The translations under genes and the position numbers were made by a program. A stretch of 8,121 nucleotides of DNA from Deltaproteobacteria bacterium RBG_13_49_15 (GTDB taxonomy: Bacteria > Desulfobacterota > Desulfobacteria > Desulfobacterales > UBA2156): assembly GCA_001797695.1 (NCBI GenBank), contig MGQD01000009.1, positions 342 to 8,462 of the forward strand. The letters run 5' to 3'. Shown one piece after another: positions 1-5,615 of this stretch. How positions within the stretch are numbered: position 1 is the stretch's first letter; the number at the start of each line of letters is the position of its first letter. The notes under the pieces are model-generated. The model was not told the DNA's origin and ran no database searches. It was given only the letters and a program-made list of their open reading frames with translations.

Positions 1-519
1 TAGTAAAAACAGTGGTATCGTTATCAATATGAGAGCCTCGCGAAAACGGTCCAGTGCTTTCTCTCGGTTTTCAGTGCTAAGCCCCACCTGGAGCCGATAG
101 CCCTCATCGAGAGATTTGGATATCAATAAAAGCTCGTAGCCGTTTTCTTTTGATCGTAAATGGATCCATGATTTGTCCTGTTTCATCGTTAATTTTTCTA
201 ATTCGTTGAGGTCAAAATCCCTCCATAAATCCTGAAAAAAAACCCGAACAGTCTGATTTGAACCAGAAATGATACGAACAAAGAAAGGATTTTTCCCTCG
301 AAACTTGATGTCTTCCAGGACTTCCTTTTCTACCAGCGCCATTCCGCCGCGATTATATTGTGAGATCAGCTCTTCGAGTTCAGTCGAAATCGAATGGATT
401 TCCCTTTCTTTAAGCGATGAAGAAAGGAAAAAATAGGCGACTATTAAAAGGAAGCTCGACCCTAAAATAAAAAAGACGACATACCATATTGATAGCCGAA
501 ATCCGGTTGATTTAAACAT
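1..519 (-). CDS. Sensor histidine kinase, N-terminal part (cut by window edge)
   Basis: Reading leftwards from the ATG at 519-517, the frame is open to base 1 and gives 173 residues without a stop. It begins MFKSTGFRLSIWYVVFF. A hydrophobic helix covers about residues 10-32, a largely polar periplasmic stretch follows (about 33-160), and a second hydrophobic segment starts near residue 162 and runs off the window. This is the sensor module of a membrane histidine kinase; the HAMP, dimerisation and ATPase domains would lie to the left and are not visible. The start overlaps the end of the response regulator gene by 8 bases (512-519), so translation is probably coupled, and the two are almost certainly cognate. 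The layout resembles CusS/CopS-type metal sensors, but I see no ligand-binding motif that would identify the signal. Confidence 0.88.
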   Translation of the reverse strand, partial: MFKSTGFRLSIWYVVFFILGSSFLLIVAYFFLSSSLKEREIHSISTELEELISQYNRGGMALVEKEVLEDIKFRGKNPFFVRIISGSNQTVRVFFQDLWRDFDLNELEKLTMKQDKSWIHLRSKENGYELLLISKSLDEGYRLQVGLSTENREKALDRFREALILITIPLFLL

Positions 520-1198
520 CTTCAAGAGCGTGTTTGAAAACATAACCAACACCTCGTATGGTATGAATCAGCTTATCGGGAAAGTCCTTATCGATCTTGT
601 TTCTCAACCTGCATACCAAAACATCCACGACATTCGTTTGGGGATCAAAATGAAAATCCCAGATATGCTCCAAAATCATCATCTTGGACACAGGTCGCTC
701 AGCATTTCGCATCAGATATTCCAGCAATGAAAATTCACGTGAATTCAGGAAAATCTTTTTACCTGAGCGAGCAACTTCTCTTCTGATAAAATCCAATGTT
801 AAGTCATGATACGTCAGCCGGGCAGGTTCGACGGTTCCGCTCGATCTTCGAATCAACGCCTGTATCCTTACGAGCAGCTCCGAAAAAGAGAAGGGCTTGG
901 CGAGGTAATCATCCCCCCCTTGCTGCAACCCTTTGATCCGGTCGTCAAGGGATCCTTTTGCACTCAAAATCAGTATGGGAGTGTTATTCCCCTGATTTCT
1001 GATTCTGTTAATGAGGGTCAGGCCGTCCATTCCCGGCAGCATGATGTCGATAACAGCCGCATCATGAACCGTTGAAGAAACAATCTGCAAAGCGTTTTCA
1101 GCGTCTTCCGCAAGATCTACGGCAAAACCGGCCTGCTTAAACCCCTTGACTATGAAAGACGCTATTTTAAGATCATCTTCGACAATTAGTAGTCGCAC
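512..1198 (-). CDS. OmpR/PhoB-family two-component response regulator
   Basis: This 228-residue protein has the usual length and two-domain layout of OmpR-family transcription factors. The receiver domain occupies about residues 1-118: acidic pair D8/D9, phosphoacceptor D51 (in VIDIMLPGMDG), S79 at the conserved Thr/Ser switch position, and K101 in the AKPF motif. A winged-helix DNA-binding domain follows (about 126-222), with REFSLLEYLMRN, the TNVVDVLVCRLRNKID recognition region and the terminal TIRGVGYVF hairpin. Its closest flavour is CusR/CopR-like, which is an impression only. The ATG at 1198-1196 starts exactly at the conserved MRLLIVEDD. No strong Shine-Dalgarno precedes it. It is the first gene of the pair, with the kinase overlapping its stop codon. 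No obvious target gene is adjacent on the same strand; the nearest divergent gene is an EamA exporter 508 bases away. Confidence 0.95.
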   Translation of the reverse strand: MRLLIVEDDLKIASFIVKGFKQAGFAVDLAEDAENALQIVSSTVHDAAVIDIMLPGMDGLTLINRIRNQGNNTPILILSAKGSLDDRIKGLQQGGDDYLAKPFSFSELLVRIQALIRRSSGTVEPARLTYHDLTLDFIRREVARSGKKIFLNSREFSLLEYLMRNAERPVSKMMILEHIWDFHFDPQTNVVDVLVCRLRNKIDKDFPDKLIHTIRGVGYVFKHALEDV

Positions 1199-1706
1199 AT
1201 TAGTAAACCGATCTTTTTGGGTTATTCATCCTCTCAATTTACGCGGAGCGTTTCAAATTCTATGGCATCGAATTTTCATCAAGAATGTGAAGCTTACCGC
1301 CCTTAAAAGCGGGGCTTCCAAATCAAACCTATCATCGATTATTACACAAAATCAAAAAAACGATCAACAGTATCGTTTGAAAAAGGGTCCTATGGCATAT
1401 TCGAAGGATCTTCCAGCAATTCTCGGCGAGGGGTTAATGTTTTTGTAGGCAGCGATTTATGAAAGATGAGAGGGAATTATTTTTCGTAAAGATTGAGAGA
1501 GCGGATTTGTCTATCCTGCCTTTTTTCCAATAGTCACTACTAGAGGATAGAACCGTTGCACAGCAAAAAACACTTGAACTTTCCGGCGCTTCGCAAAACC
1601 ATTTCCAGGCATCTGATGCAGATCTTTCTGGTGATTTTGGTTTTGGCATTGTTTTCAAAAGGGAAAAAGGATAAACAAAACGATTTAACTTCTGCCATGG
1701 GATTCA
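1199..1706. other. Long intergenic region without a convincing gene
   Basis: These 508 bases separate the leftward two-component genes from the rightward exporter, so promoters for both should lie here. The short open frames present (a 74-codon one on minus at 1434-1658, and plus-strand frames at 1146-1448 and 1556-1975) show no recognisable domain, and the latter two run into the flanking genes in the wrong frame. I found no near-consensus sigma70 promoter. The only structured element is the hairpin at 1289-1318, listed separately. The rest could be regulatory sequence or decayed DNA. Confidence 0.6.
1289..1318 (-). repeat. Isolated imperfect hairpin resembling an IS200/IS605-type end
   Basis: GAAGC (1289-1293) pairs with GCTTC (1314-1318), and CCGC (1297-1300) pairs with GCGG (1309-1312). 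The two stems are separated by a 3-versus-1 base internal loop and capped by an 8-base loop. On the minus strand it reads GAAGCCCCGC, TTTTAAGG, GCGG, TAAGCTTCAC. That pattern (GAAGCCCC, hairpin, then a short sequence ending TTCAC) is what I recall from right ends of IS200/IS605 elements and the 3' ends of TnpB-associated RNAs. No transposase or TnpB frame is nearby, so at most this is a solo end or a small palindromic repeat. It could also be an ordinary leader hairpin of the response regulator transcript. Confidence 0.35.
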
Positions 1707-2591
1707 ATGGAAAGAAAAGAGATTATAAAAGCCTATACTGCATGGGTATCCGTCTGTTTTTTCTGGGGGACGACTTACCTTGCTATCCGCATAGGCGTTC
1801 AAAATTTGCCTCCGGCCCTTTTTGCCGGGATCCGGTGGCTGGCAGCAGGGTTGATTTTTCTGGTGGCGCTCAGGCTGAAGGGCATATCTTTTCCCAAACG
1901 AAAGGAATACCCGAATTTATTCATTGTAGGGATCACCCTGTTAGTTTTGGCCAATGGTCTCGTGGTCTGGGCTGAGCAGTGGGTTCCCAGCGGGCTCACG
2001 GCCCTGATTGTGGCCACGTTGCCGTTCTGGATGGCGGGTTTTGATGCCCTAATCCCTTCCGGCAGCCGCATGAGCATCCGGAAGGGGATCGGCATTGTTA
2101 TCGGATTTTTAGGGCTGTTCATCTTATTTTACCCTGACCTGAAAACATCCTTTGACGGAGCTTATTTTATTGGAGTGCTAGTGCTCTTCTTTGCTCCTAT
2201 TTCCTGGGCGATTGGTTCAATTTATTCCAAATACAACCCAATAACAACCGATCCTCTGATGGCAGCTTCAATGCAGATGGTGATCGCTGGCGCTATTTTC
2301 ATCCTAATCGGCACTTTTACCGGTGAATGCGATCGATTCCGTTTCAGCCTACCCGGTTTCGGAGCAATGGCTTATCTTATCGTATTCGGTTCCATCATCG
2401 GATACGGATCTTACATCTATTCACTGGCCAAGCTGCCGGCAGCCAAAGTATCCCTGTTTGCCTACATCAATCCGGTCATTGCGGTCTTTCTGGGCTGGAT
2501 CATTCTGGATGAACGGTTGGATGCTTATGTGGCCTTAGCTGCAGCCCTGGTTCTTTTTGGAGTAGTGATGGTGAAATCGTCGAGAAGCTAA
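1707..2591 (+). CDS. EamA/DMT-superfamily transporter, YedA-like
   Basis: This 294-residue, very hydrophobic protein has about ten predicted transmembrane helices arranged as two EamA repeats (about residues 10-145 and 155-290), the standard size for the drug/metabolite transporter superfamily. Recognisable pieces are the first-helix motif FFWGTTYLAIRIGV, the re-entrant region GLTALIVATLPFW (about 95-107), and the second-repeat end YINPVIAVFLGWIILDE (about 252-268), whose proline and acidic residue are typical. It sits in the inner membrane and by family analogy exports amino acids or related metabolites; the substrate cannot be read from sequence. The ATG at 1707 is the only ATG start consistent with the frame, because an in-frame stop lies just upstream. 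Its Shine-Dalgarno is weak. It has no same-strand partner close by and looks monocistronic. Confidence 0.92.
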   Translation: MERKEIIKAYTAWVSVCFFWGTTYLAIRIGVQNLPPALFAGIRWLAAGLIFLVALRLKGISFPKRKEYPNLFIVGITLLVLANGLVVWAEQWVPSGLTALIVATLPFWMAGFDALIPSGSRMSIRKGIGIVIGFLGLFILFYPDLKTSFDGAYFIGVLVLFFAPISWAIGSIYSKYNPITTDPLMAASMQMVIAGAIFILIGTFTGECDRFRFSLPGFGAMAYLIVFGSIIGYGSYIYSLAKLPAAKVSLFAYINPVIAVFLGWIILDERLDAYVALAAALVLFGVVMVKSSRS

Positions 2592-2619
2592 AGGGGCTAA
2601 TAACAATGTTATCCTTTTT
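2590..2619 (+). terminator. Possible terminator after the EamA gene
   Basis: ATAAC (2600-2604) and GTTAT (2608-2612) form a 5-bp hairpin with a 3-base loop, followed by CC and five T residues (2615-2619). The A-rich AAAGG at 2590-2594 could extend the pairing to CCTTT across a 5-base bulge. It lies directly after the stop codon in the expected orientation. The stem is AT-rich and weak, hence the low confidence. Confidence 0.35.
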
Positions 2620-2702
2620 CGGTTTTTAACAATCGGCGTCATGGGTTGAGGCAGTCCTTGAAACGTTCTCGAGGAGATCAACCGGTTTTCAACGATACCG
2701 CC

Positions 2703-2746
2703 AAAAATGAAAAAGGGCTTCCGGCCTAACCTCCCGAAAACCCTTT
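2703..2746 (-). terminator. Rho-independent terminator of tRNA-Ala
   Basis: In the minus-strand RNA the arm complementary to 2734-2745 pairs over 12 consecutive positions with the arm complementary to 2713-2724, using three G:U wobbles, with a 9-base loop. A U run complementary to the A residues at 2710-2714 follows. Read on the plus strand, two of the wobble positions become C:A mismatches, so the hairpin is intact only for leftward transcription. It begins about 10 bases downstream of the tRNA CCA end, which fits termination of that transcript. Confidence 0.8.
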
Positions 2747-2755
2747 CTTTTCTGT

Positions 2756-2831
2756 TGGTGGAGCTGATCGGGGTCGAACCGACGACCTCATGACTGCCAG
2801 TCATGCGCTCTCCCAGCTGAGCTACAGCCCC
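2756..2831 (-). tRNA. tRNA-Ala (anticodon GGC)
   Basis: This is a complete 76-base cloverleaf including an encoded CCA. The acceptor stem GGGGCTG/CAGCTCC has the G3:U70 wobble that marks alanine tRNAs, with A73 as discriminator. The D arm reads GCTC-AGCTGGGA-GAGC. The anticodon stem CATGA/TCATG encloses loop CTGGCAG, giving anticodon GGC (reads GCC and GCU). The variable loop is AGGTC, and the T arm GTCGG/CCGAT encloses TTCGACC. A terminator follows and a promoter precedes it, so it appears to be a single-gene transcript. I saw no duplicated 3' tRNA segment that would mark an integrated element. Confidence 0.97.
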
Positions 2832-2841
2832 TTTCTTTAAT

Positions 2842-2870
2842 AACGTAACAAGGGGAGAAAATGGTGTCAA
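2842..2870 (-). promoter_or_regulatory. Sigma70-type promoter for tRNA-Ala
   Basis: On the minus strand a perfect -35 TTGACA (2870-2865) is followed after exactly 17 bases by TACGTT (2847-2842), which matches the -10 consensus at its first, second and last bases only. The expected start would be within a few bases of the tRNA 5' end at 2831, giving a very short leader. The perfect -35 and correct spacing support it; the poor -10 leaves some doubt. Confidence 0.55.
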
Positions 2871-2898
2871 TCTTAAATTTGATTTGCCATTGAAATTG

Positions 2899-2927
2899 TT
2901 GACAAGAATAGCCGGAATCAATAAAAT
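2899..2927 (+). promoter_or_regulatory. Strong sigma70-type promoter for the rightward cluster
   Basis: A perfect -35 TTGACA (2899-2904), a 17-base spacer and a five-of-six -10 TAAAAT (2922-2927) face right. The start would be near 2934, giving a leader of about 74 bases before the ATG at 3008. It is the best promoter in the window and probably drives the small zinc-ribbon gene, and possibly ppiD and the genes after it. It stands back to back with the tRNA promoter, with 28 bases between the two -35 boxes. Confidence 0.68.
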
Positions 2928-2929
2928 AT

Positions 2930-2967
2930 TTGAAATTTTCAAGATTTTGAATATACACGAAATTTTC
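2930..2967 (+). promoter_or_regulatory. Candidate operator: two related palindromes at the start site
   Basis: A perfect 13-base palindrome, TTGAAA-T-TTTCAA (2930-2942), begins two bases after the -10 box and covers the expected transcription start. A shorter copy, GAAA-T-TTTC (2959-2967), is centred 27 bases downstream. A partial copy TTGAAATT also occurs at 2890-2897, before the -35 box. Position and repetition suit a repressor site, but the motifs are AT-rich and chance is possible. No regulator gene adjoins them. Confidence 0.35.
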
Positions 2968-2973
2968 ATGAAC

Positions 2974-2992
2974 GGAGTTCGAAGAGAACTCC
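2974..2992 (+). promoter_or_regulatory. Perfect 7-bp hairpin in the 5' leader
   Basis: GGAGTTC (2974-2980) and GAACTCC (2986-2992) pair perfectly around a GAAGA loop, 15 bases before the ATG at 3008. There is no T run, so it is not a terminator. It could shape ribosome access or mRNA stability, or be a DNA-level inverted repeat bound by a protein. Confidence 0.5.
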
Positions 2993-3007
2993 ATCAGCGG
3001 TTGGGAT

Positions 3008-3256
3008 ATGGAGCAAAAGCATTCAGCGCAAGGGCAAGTTCGGTTCGTTCGTGCTCAAAACCGGCAGGCAATGTACAGGGAATTTGACGCCACGGAATTA
3101 TATTGTCCGAAATGCAGAAAGGCGGTTCCGGTTCGAAAGCGGCTTTTGCTTGTTCTTCCGGAAGGGGACAAATACGAATACCTTTGTGCTTTTTGCTCCC
3201 AGTCGGTAGGGACAAAGATCGACCGGGGGGTAAAACCGATGTCGGTTATCATTTAG
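3008..3256 (+). CDS. Small zinc-ribbon-like protein of unknown function
   Basis: This 82-residue, probably cytoplasmic protein has two CxxC knuckles: C33/C36 in LYCPKC and C60/C63 in LCAFC, with 23 residues between them. That spacing is consistent with a single zinc ribbon. The core (about residues 22-71) includes a basic and hydrophobic strand, RKRLLLVLPEGDKYEYL. No signal peptide or membrane helix is seen. I recall similar unnamed short proteins in deltaproteobacteria but know no function. The start is uncertain. The ATG at 3008 has GGGA only two bases upstream, too close to be a good Shine-Dalgarno. The ATG at 3071 (residue 22) has AGG at a more normal distance and begins right at the conserved-looking core. 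The promoter and leader hairpin upstream support this being a real gene. Confidence 0.72.
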   Translation: MEQKHSAQGQVRFVRAQNRQAMYREFDATELYCPKCRKAVPVRKRLLLVLPEGDKYEYLCAFCSQSVGTKIDRGVKPMSVII

Positions 3257-3348
3257 CGGTCGGAAGGATGTTCTTTGGAATCTCGATGTGCTCGATAAAC
3301 AGTACAATATCAACCTCACTTCATCACTAAGATATTACAGGAACGATC

Positions 3349-5277
3349 ATGCTGCATCTAATGCGAAAATATGCCGGAAGCTGGCTCATTAAAATCATTC
3401 TTGGATCGATTGTGGTTGTGTTCGTCTTCTGGGGAATAGGGAGCTTTCAGGCCCGAAAGGCCGGTCGGGTCGCCCTTGTCAACGGGGAACCCGTATCAGT
3501 GGAAGAATACCGGCAATCCTACAATACGATCATAGAACGGCTTCGGGCCAATTTTGGAAACGAAGTAAACGAGGAGATAATCGAACGGTTCCAGGTTAAA
3601 GAGCAGGCCTTAAATCAACTCGTCGATCAAAAATTGCTCCTGCAGGAGGCAAAGCGGGTCAACTTCAGTATCTCGAACGATGAGCTTACAAATACCATTA
3701 AAAAGCTGGCGGCATTTCAATCCTCCGGATCTTTTGACAGTCGTTTGTATAAACGGTTATTGAATGCAAACCGGTTGACTCCAGAGGAATTTGAAGAGAT
3801 CCAAAAAAGATCCATGTTGATTCAGAAGCTCCAGCGTTTTGTCCAGGATGCCATCCACGTATCCGATGAAGAGATCAATACGTTTTACCGTTGGCGGACG
3901 ACTGAGGTGAACATCAACTATGTCACCTTTGAACCTGTCAACTATAAAGAGATTCACCCGTCGTCTGAAGAGATTAAAACGTTTTTCGAGCAGAACAAGA
4001 CATCCTATAAAACCGATGAGCTTCGAAAAGTTCGATACCTTCGGTTTGATCCTGAAAAACATAGGGATAAAGTTAAAATTTCGGATGAGGCTGTAAAAGA
4101 ATATTATGAAGCCAATCCCGGCGAATTCAGCAACCCCAAAACGGTAACGGCGCGGCATATTCTGATTAAGATTGAGCCGGATGCCAGTCCGGAAACGATT
4201 GGGCAAAAGCGGGAAAAGGCTCTGGAAATTTTAAAGATGGCTAGGGGAAAGAAGGACTTTGGCGTACTGGCCAAAACCTATTCCGAAGATCCGAGCAAGG
4301 AGATGGGTGGACTGCTTGGCCCATTTGAGAAAGATACCATGATCAAGCCTTTTTCCGAGGCGGCCTTTTCCATGAAAGCGGGTGAAATCAGCGAACCGGT
4401 CAGAACCCAGTTCGGCTGGCACATCATCAAAGTGGAAAAGGTAAATGAAGCGTCCATTCTGTCCCTCAAGGAGGCGGATGCCCGGATCCGAAAAAAAATA
4501 ACCGATGAAAAAGCGCGCTCTTATGCTTACGATCAGGCCGAGGCGGTTTACGATCTGCTGATCGATGGCGCTGATCCGGATAAAACAGCAGGGGAGCATC
4601 ACATTGATATAGTGTCAACCGATTTTTTCAGTAAAAAAGGGCCGGCAAGCGGTGTTGCGCTATCCGAGCCGTTTATTACGGCTGCATTTAAGCTTGCTCC
4701 CATGGAAATCAGTGACATTTATCATTTTATTGATGGTTATTACATTCTTCAGGTCCTGGAAAAAATACCGCAAAAAATTCCGGAATTTGATGCCGTCCAG
4801 GGAAAGGCGAAGGCCGATTTGATCGAAAAAAAACAGGACGAAAAAGCCAAGGAAAATGCCGGCGCGTTTTTAGAAGCCTTGAAGAGCGGCAAGACAATGG
4901 AGGAAGAGGGAAAACAACGACAATTGAAAGTATTCAACTCAGGCTTTTTTAGACGAAACGATGGAATCCCAAATTTGGGATATGAGCCGGAAATTTCAAA
5001 TGTCGCTTTCAGCCTTTCATCAGTAAAAAGAGTCGCCCAGACACCTGTCAAAGGGAAAAAAGGTTATTATGCCATAGAGCTTTCTGAACGGAAAAATCAG
5101 GACGGCTCATATGCGACGACGGAAAAAGAACAGATCGGAGAGCTTCTGCTCCAGCAAAAACGGATGGTTGCTTTCAACTCCTATCTGGCACAGTTAAAAA
5201 CCAAAAGCGATATTCAGGTTGAAGAGGATTTTTCCACAAAAGGAACACGTCCGGCACAAACCGAAAGCGGCAATTAA
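3349..5277 (+). CDS. ppiD: PpiD-like periplasmic chaperone / peptidyl-prolyl isomerase
   Basis: At 642 residues it is close to E. coli PpiD in length and layout. A short cytoplasmic N-terminus is followed by one membrane helix (about 12-32), then a SurA-like N-terminal chaperone domain (about 40-200, with VNGEPVSVEEYRQSY), all of it exported. A parvulin domain spans about 266-364 with the family's key positions kept: H270 (ARHIL), D314 (SEDPS), G320-G321, M331, F335 and H358 (FGWHII). Isomerase activity is therefore plausible, although E. coli PpiD is mainly a chaperone. The C-terminal part carries two further degenerate copies of the parvulin second half (near 442-472 and 549-580). The role inferred from the family is assisting proteins as they leave the Sec translocon. 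The start is supported by AGGA (3339-3342) six bases before the ATG. It lies 92 bases after the small zinc-ribbon gene and 29 before the next gene, so co-transcription is likely. Confidence 0.92.
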   Translation: MLHLMRKYAGSWLIKIILGSIVVVFVFWGIGSFQARKAGRVALVNGEPVSVEEYRQSYNTIIERLRANFGNEVNEEIIERFQVKEQALNQLVDQKLLLQEAKRVNFSISNDELTNTIKKLAAFQSSGSFDSRLYKRLLNANRLTPEEFEEIQKRSMLIQKLQRFVQDAIHVSDEEINTFYRWRTTEVNINYVTFEPVNYKEIHPSSEEIKTFFEQNKTSYKTDELRKVRYLRFDPEKHRDKVKISDEAVKEYYEANPGEFSNPKTVTARHILIKIEPDASPETIGQKREKALEILKMARGKKDFGVLAKTYSEDPSKEMGGLLGPFEKDTMIKPFSEAAFSMKAGEISEPVRTQFGWHIIKVEKVNEASILSLKEADARIRKKITDEKARSYAYDQAEAVYDLLIDGADPDKTAGEHHIDIVSTDFFSKKGPASGVALSEPFITAAFKLAPMEISDIYHFIDGYYILQVLEKIPQKIPEFDAVQGKAKADLIEKKQDEKAKENAGAFLEALKSGKTMEEEGKQRQLKVFNSGFFRRNDGIPNLGYEPEISNVAFSLSSVKRVAQTPVKGKKGYYAIELSERKNQDGSYATTEKEQIGELLLQQKRMVAFNSYLAQLKTKSDIQVEEDFSTKGTRPAQTESGN

Positions 5278-5306
5278 TCGTAGAGCCCTTTTTCAGGGGA
5301 AAAGGC

Positions 5307-5537
5307 ATGAAGGGACTGTTTAAACGAAAAAAGGTTATCACAAAAGTCAAAATCTGTCCGAACTGCGGCATCGAGCTTCCTCTTCATGTCAAGAATTGCT
5401 TTTCATGTCATACCAAGGTCGGCAAAATCGATCAGTATGGAAGGGGAAAAAAACCTTTTGATTGGATTGCCTACACCATATGCATTTTCTCATGGCTGGT
5501 GTTTATCATCTATTTCTGGTGGGCTTTTTTGAGGTGA
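5307..5537 (+). CDS. Small membrane protein with a CxxC/CxxC zinc knuckle
   Basis: This 76-residue protein has a lysine-rich N-terminus (MKGLFKRKKV), a zinc-ribbon-like pair C17/C20 (CPNC) and C31/C34 (CFSC), and one hydrophobic, aromatic-rich helix at about residues 52-74 ending in WWAFLR. The basic N-terminal half suggests that the zinc knuckle faces the cytoplasm, with the tail in the inner membrane. AGGGGA (5295-5300) is a good Shine-Dalgarno six bases before the ATG. Part of it could pair with CCCT at 5286-5289 in a short 4-bp hairpin. It begins 29 bases after ppiD and probably shares its transcript. I do not recognise a named family; zinc-ribbon-plus-helix proteins are common and mostly uncharacterised. 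Confidence 0.78.
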   Translation: MKGLFKRKKVITKVKICPNCGIELPLHVKNCFSCHTKVGKIDQYGRGKKPFDWIAYTICIFSWLVFIIYFWWAFLR

Positions 5538-5615
5538 TAGCTTCTCCGGGAGAAAACTGAGTATCAAAAATGCCTCATTTGACCCAATGGATGCGAAAAT
5601 CGATTCGTTAAGGCC

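Noticed and set aside
1434..1658. 74-codon minus-strand open frame in the intergenic region
   Set aside because: Low-complexity, serine-rich translation with no recognisable domain, no ribosome site noticed, and no supporting context.
1556..1975. 139-codon plus-strand open frame
   Set aside because: Overlaps the EamA gene out of frame for most of its length; its second half is a frame-shifted reading of real coding sequence.
2756..2831. tRNA-Ala as an integration site for a mobile element
   Set aside because: No integrase gene and no repeated tRNA 3' segment seen in the window.
2535..2994. Minus-strand open frames across the tRNA
   Set aside because: They translate the tRNA-Ala gene itself (the AVAQLGER and CSSAGRAHDWQS stretches are typical tRNA read-through artefacts).
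3275..3308. Possible promoter before ppiD (TTGGAA and TACAAT)
   Set aside because: The two boxes are 23 bases apart, well outside the usual 16-18, and no better pair was found.
2994..3330. Other-frame open frames over the small zinc-ribbon gene
   Set aside because: The 3008-3256 frame alone has paired CxxC motifs and a promoter upstream; the others are shadows.
5542..5554. TTCTC-CGG-GAGAA small hairpin after the 76-residue gene
   Set aside because: Only five base pairs, no T run and no evident link to a start site; too weak to call a terminator or regulator.
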